Shown one piece after another: positions 37,983-46,340 of a stretch of DNA of 64,000 nucleotides. The notes under the pieces are model-generated. The model was not told the DNA's origin and did no database searches. It saw only the letters and a program-made list of their open reading frames with translations. The position numbers and the translations under genes are program-made. Source of the DNA: an uncultured delta proteobacterium (GTDB taxonomy: Bacteria; Desulfobacterota; Desulfovibrionia; Desulfovibrionales; Desulfovibrionaceae); contig CAIMRY010000031.1 in the NCBI GenBank assembly GCA_903843965.1, positions 142,622 to 206,621 on the forward strand, given 5' to 3'. The stretch's first letter is position 1, and every line of letters starts with the position of its first letter.

Positions 37983-38572
37983 TTCTTCACCGTCCAGCTG
38001 CCGTCGGGGTTTTGCAGCTTGTCGCCGGATCTGGACGTGTCCTCGTTGAGCTTGGCGAAGACCCCGCGCACCTTGGGCAGGTCGGCCTGGGTCAGGGCGG
38101 CGTTGGTCTCGATGGCTCGGCGCATGACCGTATCGCGGGCGCGGTTGACCTCGGCCAGCACGGCGTCGAATTCCTGCTGGCGATAGCGCGTGGTGAAGTC
38201 CTTCAGCTCGTCCGGGGCCTTGTCGCGGCTGAGCGGAAAGCCCGTGAGCAGGCCCTGGTTGCCCTCGCCCACCCAGCCCAGGCGCTTGAAGGCCTCCACG
38301 TCGTCGGCGTGGAAGCTCAAGACCTGCATGGCGGTGATGGCGTCCTGCTGTTCCCCGCTCTTGCGCGGCGGGGTCTGGATGCGGCCCAGGGGGTCGACCC
38401 CGCGCACCGAGGCCACCAGCAGCGTCTCCTCGGACAGGGAGTTGTAGGAGCCCAGGATCTGGTTCTCCAGGGACGTGCGCTCGCTGGCCACGTTGACCTT
38501 GACCTCGGCCAGGGTGCAGCCGGAAACAGCAGCGAGTGCGGCGAGTGCGGCAGCCAGGATCAGTCGTTTCAT
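37979..38572 (-). CDS. DUF1318 (YdbL-like) lipoprotein
   Basis: A 197-residue lipoprotein with signal MKRLILAAALAALAAVSGC, so Cys19 is lipidated. The C-terminal half (RARDTVMRRAIETNAALTQ ... NPDGSW) has the DUF1318 pattern known from E. coli YdbL. In E. coli, YdbL is encoded with YdbH and YnbE, which form an inter-membrane bridge linked to phospholipid transport. Here the upstream neighbour is a long AsmA/YdbH-type protein, so the pairing is conserved. Unlike E. coli YdbL this protein is itself a lipoprotein, perhaps combining the YnbE and YdbL roles; that is inference. It overlaps both neighbours by 4 bp. Confidence 0.75.
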   Translation of the reverse strand: MKRLILAAALAALAAVSGCTLAEVKVNVASERTSLENQILGSYNSLSEETLLVASVRGVDPLGRIQTPPRKSGEQQDAITAMQVLSFHADDVEAFKRLGWVGEGNQGLLTGFPLSRDKAPDELKDFTTRYRQQEFDAVLAEVNRARDTVMRRAIETNAALTQADLPKVRGVFAKLNEDTSRSGDKLQNPDGSWTVKK

Positions 38573-41500
38573 GGGGCGGCTCCTTCTTGGGCGGTGTTTC
38601 CGATGACCTTGAGTTTGCCAGGCGGGCCTGCCGGATCGCGGCAGATGCCCCCGGCCGAGACGGCATCGAGCATGTTGACGAGGCTCTGCATGGGCGTCAG
38701 CGCCTTGGAAAGCTGGTTGCGGACGGGCAGGTTGCCCACGGGCAGGCGGTCGATGCGCGGCAGGTCGAGCCGGAAGCCCTTGACCTCCACCTCGCCGGAC
38801 AGGCTCAGGTTTCCATAGGCCAAGCCCAGGCTGACGAAGCGCGGGTAGCCGATGTCCATGAGGCGGCGCTGCTGCACGATGGTCTCGTTCTGCTCCTGCG
38901 GGTCCAGGGCGTAGAGCATGCGCTCCAGGGTGCGCGGGCCGATCTTGGTGATGTCCGCGCGCAGGCCCATGCGCTGGAGCAGGGCCTCGGGATCGGGCGT
39001 GAGCGGCACGGACAGGCTCACGCGGCCTGCGGTCTCGGCCTGGCCGCCCAGGTCCCTGGCCGCCTTGTCCGGGAACAGGCGCGAGGGGTCGATGCCGGTG
39101 AAGGCCAGGTCGGCCTCCAGGCTGTAATTGCCGCGCCCGCCCTTGACCAGGGTGCTGCCCTGGATGTTCCCGCCGAGCAGCCCGGCGCGGAAGGAGCGCA
39201 GGGCCGGGAGCGGGCCGCCGGTGTCCAGGCGCAGGAACACGTCGTGCACCGAGAGCGGCAAGGGGCCGGACTTGAGCTTCAGCTGGCTGAAGCCCAGGCT
39301 GCCGCCGCCGGACTGGAACTCGTGCAGGTGGCCCCGGGCGAACTCGTCGCCGCCCGAGGTGGCTGTGGGGAACAGGTCGAAGACCTGCTCGGACAGGGGC
39401 AGGGCAATCTCGCTGGCGGGCGCGGCGCAGCGCAGGCCGGGCGACAGGCTGTAGCGCCTGCTCAGGTTCAGGGAGCTTGTCAGGCCGGTGATGGACAGGC
39501 CAGGCCCCAGGCGCAGGTCCAGGCCGGGGCTCAAAAGCCGCGCCGACACGGCCAGACTGCGGCCTGCGGACAGCCGCGCGTCGAAACCGGCCTCGATGCG
39601 GCCCTTGCCGGAGAGCCGGTTGTCAGCCAGGCCCTGGCCCGAAGAGCCCTTGGCGAAAGATGCGGGCAGGGACGCGGGCAGGGACGCGGGCAGGGACTGG
39701 AGCCCTGTCTTGAGGCTGAAGGCCACGGTTCCGTCGACAAATTCCAGGATGGCCGCCAGGCGATCCTGGTCGTGGTCCAGCACCTGGTCCAGGCGGTCCA
39801 GGGTTACGCGCAGGGTTTGGTCCAGCTCCGGGCTGTCGGTGTGCAGCACCTGCGTGAACTGCGCCGAGCGCAGACCCTGCTGTGCGGCGTCGAGGGTCAG
39901 CAGGCCGCGCAGGGGCTTGGTCAGGGGCCCCACGCCGGGCAGCTCGCCCATGGGACCGAAGCTCAGGCTGCCGGTCAGGCTCGATTCGCGCATCCCGGCG
40001 GTGCTGGCAGCGCGCAGGGGCCTGGGCGTGGTGAGCCCGCGCAGGCGCAGGGTTTCTCCAGGCGCGTTCCCGCGTGCGGCCTGGGGCCAGTCCAGGGAGA
40101 CCTCCGAAAGCTTCAGCACGGCCTCCAGCTCCTTGACGAAGCCGAGGCGCGCCAGGGTCTGGGAAAGCTTCTCCGGCTTTGTCGCCGGGGCCTGGTGCTG
40201 CGGCAGGCTGGCCGCCAGCCTCCAGTCCAGGGCCACGCCGCCGGAGCCCTTGGCCCGCTGCGGCAGCAGGGGCGCGGCCAGGGTCAGCAGCTTCTGCACG
40301 TCCAGGCTCAGGCCGCCCTGGCTGCGCACCACGCCGCCCCCCAGGCTGGCCGTGGCCGCGCAGTGCAGGGCCGGTACGTCATTGTGTGGACCGACATCCA
40401 GGGCCAGTTTCGCATCCGCAATGGAGGCGAGGCTGATGGGCGCGCCGCCCAGGCGGATGTCCGGGGCCGAGAGGCGCAGGGTGAGCGGGGCCTCAACCGG
40501 GCGCTTGCCGGGCTGGAGCAGTTGCAGGTGCGGGATGTCCACGCCCAGGGCGTCCAGGTGGACCTGGGCGGTTTTGGCCGGGGGCAGCTCGGCGCGCAGG
40601 GCCAGGGTCTGGGTCAGCACCGGGGCCAGGGACTTGCCCGGCACGTCCAGGCCCTGGACCTCGGCGGCCATGTCCAGGCTGGCCGCACCGCTGAAGCCGA
40701 ACAGGGCGGCGGGGTCCTGGGCCAGGTTGTCGACCTTGAGGGTCAGGCGCGAAAGTGCGGCGCGTTTCATGGTCAGCGGCGTTGCGCCGCGCAGGCGCAG
40801 GGCCTCCAGCTCCAGGGATGCCGTGGCGTCAAGTCGGCCGGGCAGCGCTGCCTGGAGGGAATCCAGGCGCAGGGCCGCACGGGCCAGGCTCAGGCGCTCC
40901 GGTCCGCTGGCGCGGGTGATGTTTTTGGCCTCCAGGCGCATGCCTGTGACCCTGGCCTCCAGCTGTGGCGCGTCCCCGGCCTTCTCCGGCAGCGCGGCCT
41001 TCAGCTCGATGCCCTCGGCGTCCAGAGTCGCCGCGCCCAGGCCCAGGCCGGGCGGCAGCCAGGCGCGCGCACTGGCCAGCAGTTCGTCCAGCTGCAGGTG
41101 CAGGGGCCGGACGTTCAGCGAAATCATCGGCCTGCCCTCGTTCAGCCCGGTGACCGCGCCTTGCCAGTCCACGGAGCTTTTGCCTTGCAGGCTCAGCCTG
41201 CCGGGCAGGCGCATGGTCCCGGCTGCGAGGTCAAAGGAGGCCTCCTGCAGCAGGTTCAGCCTGAGCGGGCCCATGGCCTTTGTGCCGAGGGGACCGCCGC
41301 CTTCCGGGGAAGGCATGATGCGCAGGCCGTCGGCAAAGGCCACCAGGGCCAGGGCCAGGTGGTCCGGGTCGGGCTGGGAGGCCGTGAAGCCCAGGGCCAG
41401 CGCGCCGGAAACCTCGGGCAGGGCGGCTCTGGCAAAGGGCTTGAGCAGGGGCGACAACTGCTGCACATCCAGGCGCAGGTCGGCCTTGAAGCCTTTGGCC

Positions 41501-42366
41501 ACGCTGCCCAGGGCCAGCAGGTGCAGGCCGGGGGCCTCGGCCTTGGCCGTCAGTTTCGCCTGGGCCGGGGTTAAAAGACCGGCTGGGTCCGCCAGGCCGT
41601 TGAGGCTGGCCTGGAGCGTGAGCGGGGCCAGCTCCTTGCCGTTGAGCAGGATTTTGAGCCCTGCGTCCAGGCGCAGCGGGCCGTTGGCCAGACCCGTGGC
41701 CTGCACGCGCAGGGCCGCGTCGCGCAGGTCTATCCGTGCCTGGCTGGCACGGTTCGGTTTGGAGGTGCTGTTGCCGTCCGCCAGGTCCAGGCGCACGGCG
41801 ATGTCCGTAAGGTCCACATCGAGGTGCGCGTCGCCGTGGTATTTCGCGGGCTTGAGCGCGGCGCGCAAGGCGGCCAGGCTGTCCTTGAGCAGGGTCGGCA
41901 GGGGTGTTCCCGGAGCCGTGGCCGTGGGGGCGGGCTTCCCGGCGGTTGCGTCGATTGTTTCGATGCGTTGGCGCAGGCGCAGGCCGCTCAGCCGCACGGT
42001 GAGCCGCAGATCCTTGCGCAGGGCCGACAGGAGGCCGAAGTCCACGTGCAGGCGCTCCAGGGAGCAGAAAAACTCCTCGTCCTCAAGGCCGCCGCGTCCC
42101 ACGAGCAGCCCTTCAACGCGCAGGCCGTCGGACCAGCCAAAGGACAGCAGGCGCAGGGAGGCGGGCTTGTTCGTGGCCGAGGCCAGGCCCTGCACCACCT
42201 TGGCGCGCGCCCAGTCGGAGGAGACCACGAGCGGGACGGCGAGCACGAGCGCCGCGAGCGGCACGAGCGTGACAGCCAGGGCCAGCAGCGTTCGACGCAG
42301 CCACGGTCGGCCCAGCCACGTAAGCTGGGGCAAGGCTTTGGTCGGCTCTGGGCTGGGTTCGGACAT
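38569..42366 (-). CDS. AsmA/YdbH-like inter-membrane bridge protein
   Basis: A 1265-residue protein with a single N-terminal membrane helix (about 26-48) and a very long periplasmic part. That part is made of alternating short hydrophobic strands with many Leu, Ala and Gly, as in AsmA-like repeating beta-groove proteins. The first domain reads like the AsmA N-terminus (ARAKVVQGLASATNKPASL), and the C-terminal region resembles that of YdbH. Family members are proposed to carry phospholipids between inner and outer membranes. The chosen start is ATG 42366 with GGGAG five bases upstream; a TTG 12 bases earlier is in frame. It is the first gene of the four-gene operon and overlaps the DUF1318 gene by 4 bp. 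Confidence 0.72.
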   Translation of the reverse strand: MSEPSPEPTKALPQLTWLGRPWLRRTLLALAVTLVPLAALVLAVPLVVSSDWARAKVVQGLASATNKPASLRLLSFGWSDGLRVEGLLVGRGGLEDEEFFCSLERLHVDFGLLSALRKDLRLTVRLSGLRLRQRIETIDATAGKPAPTATAPGTPLPTLLKDSLAALRAALKPAKYHGDAHLDVDLTDIAVRLDLADGNSTSKPNRASQARIDLRDAALRVQATGLANGPLRLDAGLKILLNGKELAPLTLQASLNGLADPAGLLTPAQAKLTAKAEAPGLHLLALGSVAKGFKADLRLDVQQLSPLLKPFARAALPEVSGALALGFTASQPDPDHLALALVAFADGLRIMPSPEGGGPLGTKAMGPLRLNLLQEASFDLAAGTMRLPGRLSLQGKSSVDWQGAVTGLNEGRPMISLNVRPLHLQLDELLASARAWLPPGLGLGAATLDAEGIELKAALPEKAGDAPQLEARVTGMRLEAKNITRASGPERLSLARAALRLDSLQAALPGRLDATASLELEALRLRGATPLTMKRAALSRLTLKVDNLAQDPAALFGFSGAASLDMAAEVQGLDVPGKSLAPVLTQTLALRAELPPAKTAQVHLDALGVDIPHLQLLQPGKRPVEAPLTLRLSAPDIRLGGAPISLASIADAKLALDVGPHNDVPALHCAATASLGGGVVRSQGGLSLDVQKLLTLAAPLLPQRAKGSGGVALDWRLAASLPQHQAPATKPEKLSQTLARLGFVKELEAVLKLSEVSLDWPQAARGNAPGETLRLRGLTTPRPLRAASTAGMRESSLTGSLSFGPMGELPGVGPLTKPLRGLLTLDAAQQGLRSAQFTQVLHTDSPELDQTLRVTLDRLDQVLDHDQDRLAAILEFVDGTVAFSLKTGLQSLPASLPASLPASFAKGSSGQGLADNRLSGKGRIEAGFDARLSAGRSLAVSARLLSPGLDLRLGPGLSITGLTSSLNLSRRYSLSPGLRCAAPASEIALPLSEQVFDLFPTATSGGDEFARGHLHEFQSGGGSLGFSQLKLKSGPLPLSVHDVFLRLDTGGPLPALRSFRAGLLGGNIQGSTLVKGGRGNYSLEADLAFTGIDPSRLFPDKAARDLGGQAETAGRVSLSVPLTPDPEALLQRMGLRADITKIGPRTLERMLYALDPQEQNETIVQQRRLMDIGYPRFVSLGLAYGNLSLSGEVEVKGFRLDLPRIDRLPVGNLPVRNQLSKALTPMQSLVNMLDAVSAGGICRDPAGPPGKLKVIGNTAQEGAAP

Positions 42367-42437
42367 CAGGACTCCCAATTCGTCGGAGCTGCCGCGTGGC
42401 CTCTAGCGAATGACGCGGCTCAAGGATATTCCACGTC

Positions 42438-42466
42438 ATTTTGCAAGAAGCGCACAGCGCTTGCAA
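42438..42466 (-). promoter_or_regulatory. Candidate promoter with overlapping operator for the YdbH/CHAT operon
   Basis: On the minus strand TTGCAA (42466-42461), 17 bases, CAAAAT (42443-42438). The same stretch is an inverted repeat: TTGCAA at 42441-42446 and at 42461-42466, with inner GCGC arms around a 3-base centre. The palindrome covers the spacer and parts of both boxes, as a repressor operator would. Confidence 0.45.
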
Positions 42467-42501
42467 CAGAATAATAGATGCAGCCAGAACTGGACCGCGA
42501 A

Positions 42502-42529
42502 TTGCTATACCCAGTGTATTCGTTATACA
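42502..42529 (+). promoter_or_regulatory. Candidate promoter of the chemoreceptor gene
   Basis: TTGCTA (42502-42507), 16 bases, TATACA (42524-42529). The predicted start is only about 10 bases before the chemoreceptor ATG, next to the AAGGAG ribosome site at 42534-42539, so the leader would be very short. No sigma-28 box is seen here. Confidence 0.4.
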
Positions 42530-42544
42530 GTTGAAGGAGCAGCC

Positions 42545-44311
42545 ATGGTCACCAGTGTCCGGTCAAGGTTATCAATTTTGTGTGTTCTCAGCTTGTTATC
42601 CATAACAGGCGGTCTCGTGTTCCTGGCTGCGCCCGGCTCTGGTAACGCAGGCCTTGCAACGACAAATTTAACATTTTTGCAAGAATTAGTGAATTGGATC
42701 AGCCTGCCCATGGGCGTTCTGCTCCTGCTCTCCGGGGTTGCGCTGTTTTGGCTGGCGACGGCAACATTCCGGGATGAAATGAATTTTTCGTCAACTCTGC
42801 GCGCCAGATTGACGGGGTCGACGCAATTTGCAGACCTGGCACACGCGCTGCCTTTAGACGACAGTTCTGTCATGTCGCGCAAAACACTTTTTACGGCGCT
42901 CGATCAACTTGAGGCCGCCGCCAAGCTGAAAACCGAGCTGCGGGCCAGTCTGGCCCGGGAGGAGAAGGCCGCCCAGGCCGCCCGGGACGAGGCTGTGGTC
43001 ATCCGCGAGAACTCCGAGGCCTCGCGCCGCGACGGGCTGCTCTCTGCCGCACGGACCCTGGGCGTGGCCATCGAGGGCATCCACGGGGCCAGCAACAACC
43101 TGCGCGCCCTGTCGCAGTCCGCCGGCAACGGCGCCAAGGACCAGCAGCGGCTCGTGGCCGAGGCCGTGACCGCCATGGACGGCCTGGACCTTGCCCTGGG
43201 GCAGATGCAGAGCGGCTCGGATCGGGCGGTGGTGCAGGCCCAGTCCTCCCGAGACCGCGCCCTGGACGGAGCCAAGGTGGTGGACGAGACCGTGGAGGCC
43301 ATCCGCCTGGTGGAGCGCAAGGCCGAGGACCTGGCCGAGGTGGTGCGCGACCTGGGCAGCCAGGCCCGCGACGTGGAGCGCATCATGGAGGTCATCAGCG
43401 ACATCGCCGACCAGACCAACCTGCTGGCGCTCAACGCCGCCATCGAGGCCGCCAGAGCGGGCGACGCCGGACGCGGTTTCGCCGTTGTGGCCGACGAGGT
43501 GCGCAAGCTGGCCGAAAAGACCATGAACGCCACCCGCGACGTGGCCAGCCGCATCGAGGGCATCCAGAACGGCGTGGACCGCACCGGCCAGGACATGGAG
43601 GAGACCTCCCGGCGCGTGGACCAGGCCGTGGCCCTGGCCCAAAGCTCCGGCGAGTCCCTGCGCGAGATCGTGGAGCTGGCCGGGAGCTCGGCCGCGCACA
43701 TCAGCGGCATCGCCGAGGACACCCGCAGGCAGGCCGCCACAGGCGACCGCATCAGCCGCATCGTGCGCCAGGTGAGCGGCATCTCCGAGTCGAGCTTCGA
43801 GGGCGCGGAGCACGCCTCCATGGCCGTGGACGGGCTGCTGGAGCGCGTGGTCGAGCTGGAGGCCATGAACGCAGTGTTCCAACTCATCGGCGGCGGCAGC
43901 ATCCAGAAGATCGTGGAGGACATGGCCGCGCACAACGACATGCGCGGCATGCGCCGCGAGGACCAGGAGCCCGCCATGCGCGAGACCCTGAAGCGCAACC
44001 CGTCCTTTGAGCTTTTGTACATCACCGACGCACACGGGCGGCAGACCGTGGCCAACATCGGGCGCGGGCCCGGCGGCCTCGTGTCCGACGGCGGCGCCGT
44101 GGGCAAGCAGTGGGGAACGCGGGCCTGGTTCCGTCAGCCTGTGGACATGCGCGGCACCGTGGTCTCCGAGGTCTATGTCTCCAGCGCCACGGGCGAGAAC
44201 TGCATCACCGTGTCCACCCCCATCAACGACCAGTCCGGGGGCATCGTGGGTGTTCTGGCCGCAGACATCAACCTGGGCAAGGCCTCGTCCGCGCACACGG
44301 GCAACAGCTAG
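42545..44311 (+). CDS. Methyl-accepting chemotaxis protein with C-terminal PDC/Cache-like domain
   Basis: A 588-residue chemoreceptor. Two membrane helices (about 9-28 and 53-71) enclose only a short periplasmic loop, too small for a sensor. The cytoplasmic MCP signalling domain spans about 150-430, with the conserved hairpin tip [20 protein letters not shown]. Residues about 470-580 ([17 protein letters not shown] ... [19 protein letters not shown]) resemble a PDC/Cache sensor but lie after the signalling domain, so on the cytoplasmic side. It probably signals to CheA/CheW; the ligand is unknown. Codon use and base composition are lower in GC in the first 350 bp than further on. It is convergent with sodC. 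Confidence 0.88.
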   Translation: MVTSVRSRLSILCVLSLLSITGGLVFLAAPGSGNAGLATTNLTFLQELVNWISLPMGVLLLLSGVALFWLATATFRDEMNFSSTLRARLTGSTQFADLAHALPLDDSSVMSRKTLFTALDQLEAAAKLKTELRASLAREEKAAQAARDEAVVIRENSEASRRDGLLSAARTLGVAIEGIHGASNNLRALSQSAGNGAKDQQRLVAEAVTAMDGLDLALGQMQSGSDRAVVQAQSSRDRALDGAKVVDETVEAIRLVERKAEDLAEVVRDLGSQARDVERIMEVISDIADQTNLLALNAAIEAARAGDAGRGFAVVADEVRKLAEKTMNATRDVASRIEGIQNGVDRTGQDMEETSRRVDQAVALAQSSGESLREIVELAGSSAAHISGIAEDTRRQAATGDRISRIVRQVSGISESSFEGAEHASMAVDGLLERVVELEAMNAVFQLIGGGSIQKIVEDMAAHNDMRGMRREDQEPAMRETLKRNPSFELLYITDAHGRQTVANIGRGPGGLVSDGGAVGKQWGTRAWFRQPVDMRGTVVSEVYVSSATGENCITVSTPINDQSGGIVGVLAADINLGKASSAHTGNS

Positions 44312-44332
44312 ACCGAAACGCACTGCGAAAAA

Positions 44333-44363
44333 AAGGGCTCCGGTTCGCCGGGGCCCTTCTGTT
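44333..44363. terminator. Bidirectional terminator between the chemoreceptor gene and sodC
   Basis: An 11-bp stem with one G-T pair (44333-44343 with 44348-44358) closed by a TTCG tetraloop. A run of A lies on the left side and a T-rich TTCTGTTT on the right, so it can serve both converging transcripts. Confidence 0.85.
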
Positions 44364-44381
44364 TGCGCTGCTGGGCGTGTG

Positions 44382-44888
44382 CTACTTGGCCTTGATCACT
44401 CCGCAGGCCACACGCGCCCCGGAATTGCCCGTGGGCTGGGTGGTGAAGTCGTCGGGAGCGGCGTGGATGATGATGCCGCGGTCCAGAATGCTGCCAGGGC
44501 CAGCAGTCAGGGAGATGCCGTCCATGAGGGCCATGAAGCGGGCCTGGCCGTTGGCTCCGGCCACGAGCATGGGCAGGTCGCCGGCGTGGTGGTCCGGCCT
44601 GGCCGGGTCGCCGTGGTGTTTGCCAAAGGGATTGAAGTGCCCGCCGGTGCTGGTGCCGTCCATGGCGCTGCAATCGCCCTTTTCATGGATGTGGAACCCG
44701 TGCGCGCCGGGAGTCAGGCCGGTGAACTGGCCGCTGATCTGCACCTTGTCGCCCTGCTGCTCAAAGGTCATGATTCCGGCAGCCGTGTTGCCCTTGGTGG
44801 GCTGGAGCACGCTTTCGGCGATGGGGCCTTTGGCTGCGCAGGCTGCAAGAAAAAGCATGGAGAACGCAAGCACGAGAAATTGACGCAT
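44382..44888 (-). CDS. sodC: Cu/Zn superoxide dismutase lipoprotein
   Basis: It converts superoxide to peroxide and oxygen in the cell envelope. The 168-residue product has a lipoprotein signal (LFLAAC) instead of the usual cleaved signal. All metal-binding blocks are present: GFHIHEKGDC, then HFNPFGKHHGDPARPDHHAGDLP (copper/zinc loop), then IIHAAPDDF. The active-site Arg and disulfide Cys are in SGARVACGVI. A GAGGAGG ribosome site precedes the ATG. A periplasmic Cu/Zn enzyme in a presumed anaerobe points to exposure to oxygen at the surface. It is monocistronic. Confidence 0.95.
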   Translation of the reverse strand: MRQFLVLAFSMLFLAACAAKGPIAESVLQPTKGNTAAGIMTFEQQGDKVQISGQFTGLTPGAHGFHIHEKGDCSAMDGTSTGGHFNPFGKHHGDPARPDHHAGDLPMLVAGANGQARFMALMDGISLTAGPGSILDRGIIIHAAPDDFTTQPTGNSGARVACGVIKAK

Positions 44889-45221
44889 GATTCCTCCTCG
44901 ATGGGGGTTGGGGGACTATGCTGGCACTCGTTATCACTTGCAGCGAAAAGGTCAAGCCTTGGTGCTGAAATTGTTAGCTGTGTGTGGCGGTCCTGGAGCA
45001 GGTGCTGCAACGCCGCGGCCCTGAGCCGACAGGGAGCGCCGGGCGCTGCGCCCTTGAATCGGTGCGGCCGCATGTCTGCGGGTGGGGGGGAGCAGCAGTC
45101 AGGATCGGCCGACGGCCGGATGGGGCTTTCCCGCAAGGAGGCATCGCGGAAGCGGGTTGTGCAGCATTGCCACCACGAGTCCTTGGAGTGCGGTAAACCG
45201 GGAAAGGGGCTTCTGCATGCC

Positions 45222-45287
45222 TCGTGTCCATAGTTCATCCGCAGCGTATCCATAGCGTATCCAAAACGTATCCAGAGCGCATCCAAA
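45222..45287. repeat. Six tandem 11-bp repeats
   Basis: Units start at 45222, 45233, 45244, 45255, 45266 and 45277. The last four follow GCGTATCCANA closely; the first two are degenerate. An 11-base period places every copy on nearly the same helical face, like an iteron or multi-site regulator array. Confidence 0.75.
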
Positions 45288-45290
45288 CAC

Positions 45291-45335
45291 CCGGCTTTAT
45301 CCGTTTCCATCCGGCTTTATCCGGCTCCATCCGGC
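45291..45335. repeat. Tandem 10/20-bp repeats CCGGCTTTAT
   Basis: Two 20-bp units (45291-45310 and 45311-45330) are each made of two related 10-mers, followed by a partial fifth CCGGC. The array starts 3 bases after the 11-bp array and shares its ATCC core. Confidence 0.75.
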
Positions 45336-45402
45336 AGGGAAGTCCTGAAAGTGTTGGGGGAGAATGGCGGGCACTGGGCCTGGCAGCAATAGGGTTGCAG
45401 GA

Positions 45403-45440
45403 AACAGAAAGAGGTTACACCAACTCTGGCGTAACCTCTT
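45403..45440 (-). terminator. Rho-independent terminator of tRNA-Arg
   Basis: A perfect 10-bp stem (45440-45431 with 45418-45409 on the minus strand) with a 12-base loop is followed by TTTCTGTTT. It begins 8 bases after the tRNA 3' end. Confidence 0.85.
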
Positions 45441-45448
45441 GAAATACA

Positions 45449-45525
45449 TGGTGGGCAATGCGGGGCTCGAACCCACGACCTTTGGCTTCGGAGGCCAACG
45501 CTCTATCCACCTGAGCTAATTGCCC
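45449..45525 (-). tRNA. tRNA-Arg, anticodon CCG
   Basis: The minus strand folds into a complete cloverleaf of 77 bases including an encoded CCA. The acceptor stem is GGGCAAT with ATTGCCC. The D-arm begins TAGCTCAG, and the anticodon stem TTGGC/GCCAA holds loop CTCCGAA. The T-arm GTGGG-TTCGAGC-CCCGC is standard. Anticodon CCG reads CGG codons for arginine. It has its own promoter and terminator. Confidence 0.97.
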
Positions 45526-45536
45526 GCGAGGGAGAA

Positions 45537-45565
45537 TCGCTACAGTGTCGGCCTGCGGCTGTCAA
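45537..45565 (-). promoter_or_regulatory. Promoter of tRNA-Arg(CCG)
   Basis: On the minus strand a perfect TTGACA (45565-45560), a 17-base spacer and TAGCGA (45542-45537), 12 bases before the tRNA 5' end. It lies between the cheZ stop and the tRNA. Confidence 0.6.
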
Positions 45566-45582
45566 GGCGAAAGAGGCCGGGC

Positions 45583-46317
45583 TTACAGCCCCATGCTGGC
45601 CAGCAGGTCGTCCACCGAGCCCTGGTTGCTGTCCAGCGCCGGTCCATGCAGCGCCAGCTGGCTCTTGGCCTGGGCCTGCAGGTGGCTGAAGTCGGCCTTG
45701 GATTCCGGCGCCTCGGCCCGGGCCTTGATCATGAGTCCGGTGGTCATGTACACGTCAAGGACGATTTTCTCAATCTTCTTGATCGTTTCAATGATGATTT
45801 TGATGCGCTGGCCGGTGAGGTCCTGGAAGCTCAAGGTGGTCATGATGGACATGAGGTCCTGGCTCAGCGAGGAGTTGATGTCGCCCAGCTTCTCGCGGTC
45901 GGCCTTGGACACGCCGCCCGTGTCAAAGGACTTGACGATGTGGGCCAGGGTGTCGGACAGGTTTTGCAGGTTCTCGATGGTGTCGATGATCTTGACCGTG
46001 GCCGTCTCCGTGGTCTGGAGGATGGCGTCCAACTGGTTGGAGGCCTGGCTGAACAGCTCGTTGGGGTCTTCGCTCAGCACGGGCAGGGGTTCGCCGTTGG
46101 CGGTCTTGGCGTGTTTGATCTCCTGGTAGATCTCCTTGAAGCCCTTTTGCAGGTCCTCGTTGACGCGGCGGTAGAATTCGCCCTCCACCAGCGCGCCGGA
46201 AAGTATCTTGGCGATCTCGCGCTCCACTGTGGCGCTCAAGGAATCGCGCAATTCGGCCGTGATCTGGTCGGCCACCTTCTGCACGATTTCGTGGGTCAAT
46301 TTCGTCTCATCAATCAT
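45583..46317 (-). CDS. cheZ: Chemotaxis phosphatase CheZ
   Basis: CheZ dephosphorylates CheY-P and so ends the tumble signal. The 244-residue protein is almost all helical. It carries the catalytic region LSFQDLTGQRIKIII (about 160-175), where the Gln in QDLTGQ is the active residue in E. coli CheZ. The C-terminal peptide SVDDLLASMGL is the CheY-docking tail. The start ATG 46317 has GGAGG 6 bases upstream; a longer frame exists but lacks support. It is the last protein gene of the ileS-lspA-...-cheZ run, 23 bp after the ferredoxin-like gene. Confidence 0.93.
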   Translation of the reverse strand: MIDETKLTHEIVQKVADQITAELRDSLSATVEREIAKILSGALVEGEFYRRVNEDLQKGFKEIYQEIKHAKTANGEPLPVLSEDPNELFSQASNQLDAILQTTETATVKIIDTIENLQNLSDTLAHIVKSFDTGGVSKADREKLGDINSSLSQDLMSIMTTLSFQDLTGQRIKIIIETIKKIEKIVLDVYMTTGLMIKARAEAPESKADFSHLQAQAKSQLALHGPALDSNQGSVDDLLASMGL

Positions 46318-46340
46318 GAGCGCCTCCGGAGTGTGGGCAG

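Larger units (their letters stand above)
44889..45448. other. 560-base gene-free stretch between sodC and tRNA-Arg
   Basis: No convincing protein-coding frame is present: open frames here lack ribosome sites and family resemblance. The left part holds the sodC leader. The middle (about 45000-45220) shows nothing I can name. The right part holds two adjacent tandem-repeat arrays (45222-45335) and the tRNA terminator. Confidence 0.6.

Noticed and set aside
37983..38666. Upstream extension of the CHAT reading frame to 38666
   Set aside because: It would overlap the whole DUF1318 gene. The ATG at 37982 gives a signal peptide and a 4-bp overlap typical of this operon.
38536..41574. Open frame of about 1010 codons on the plus strand opposite the YdbH-like gene
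   Set aside because: Shadow frame with low-complexity Gly/Gln/Ala sequence. The minus strand gives a membrane helix and AsmA-like strands.
44768..45310. Minus-strand frame running from the repeat arrays into sodC
   Set aside because: It is out of frame with sodC, consists partly of translated repeats and has no ribosome site.
45222..45335. Possible CRISPR array
   Set aside because: Repeat units are 10-11 bp with no spacers, far from CRISPR repeat and spacer lengths, and no cas genes are near.
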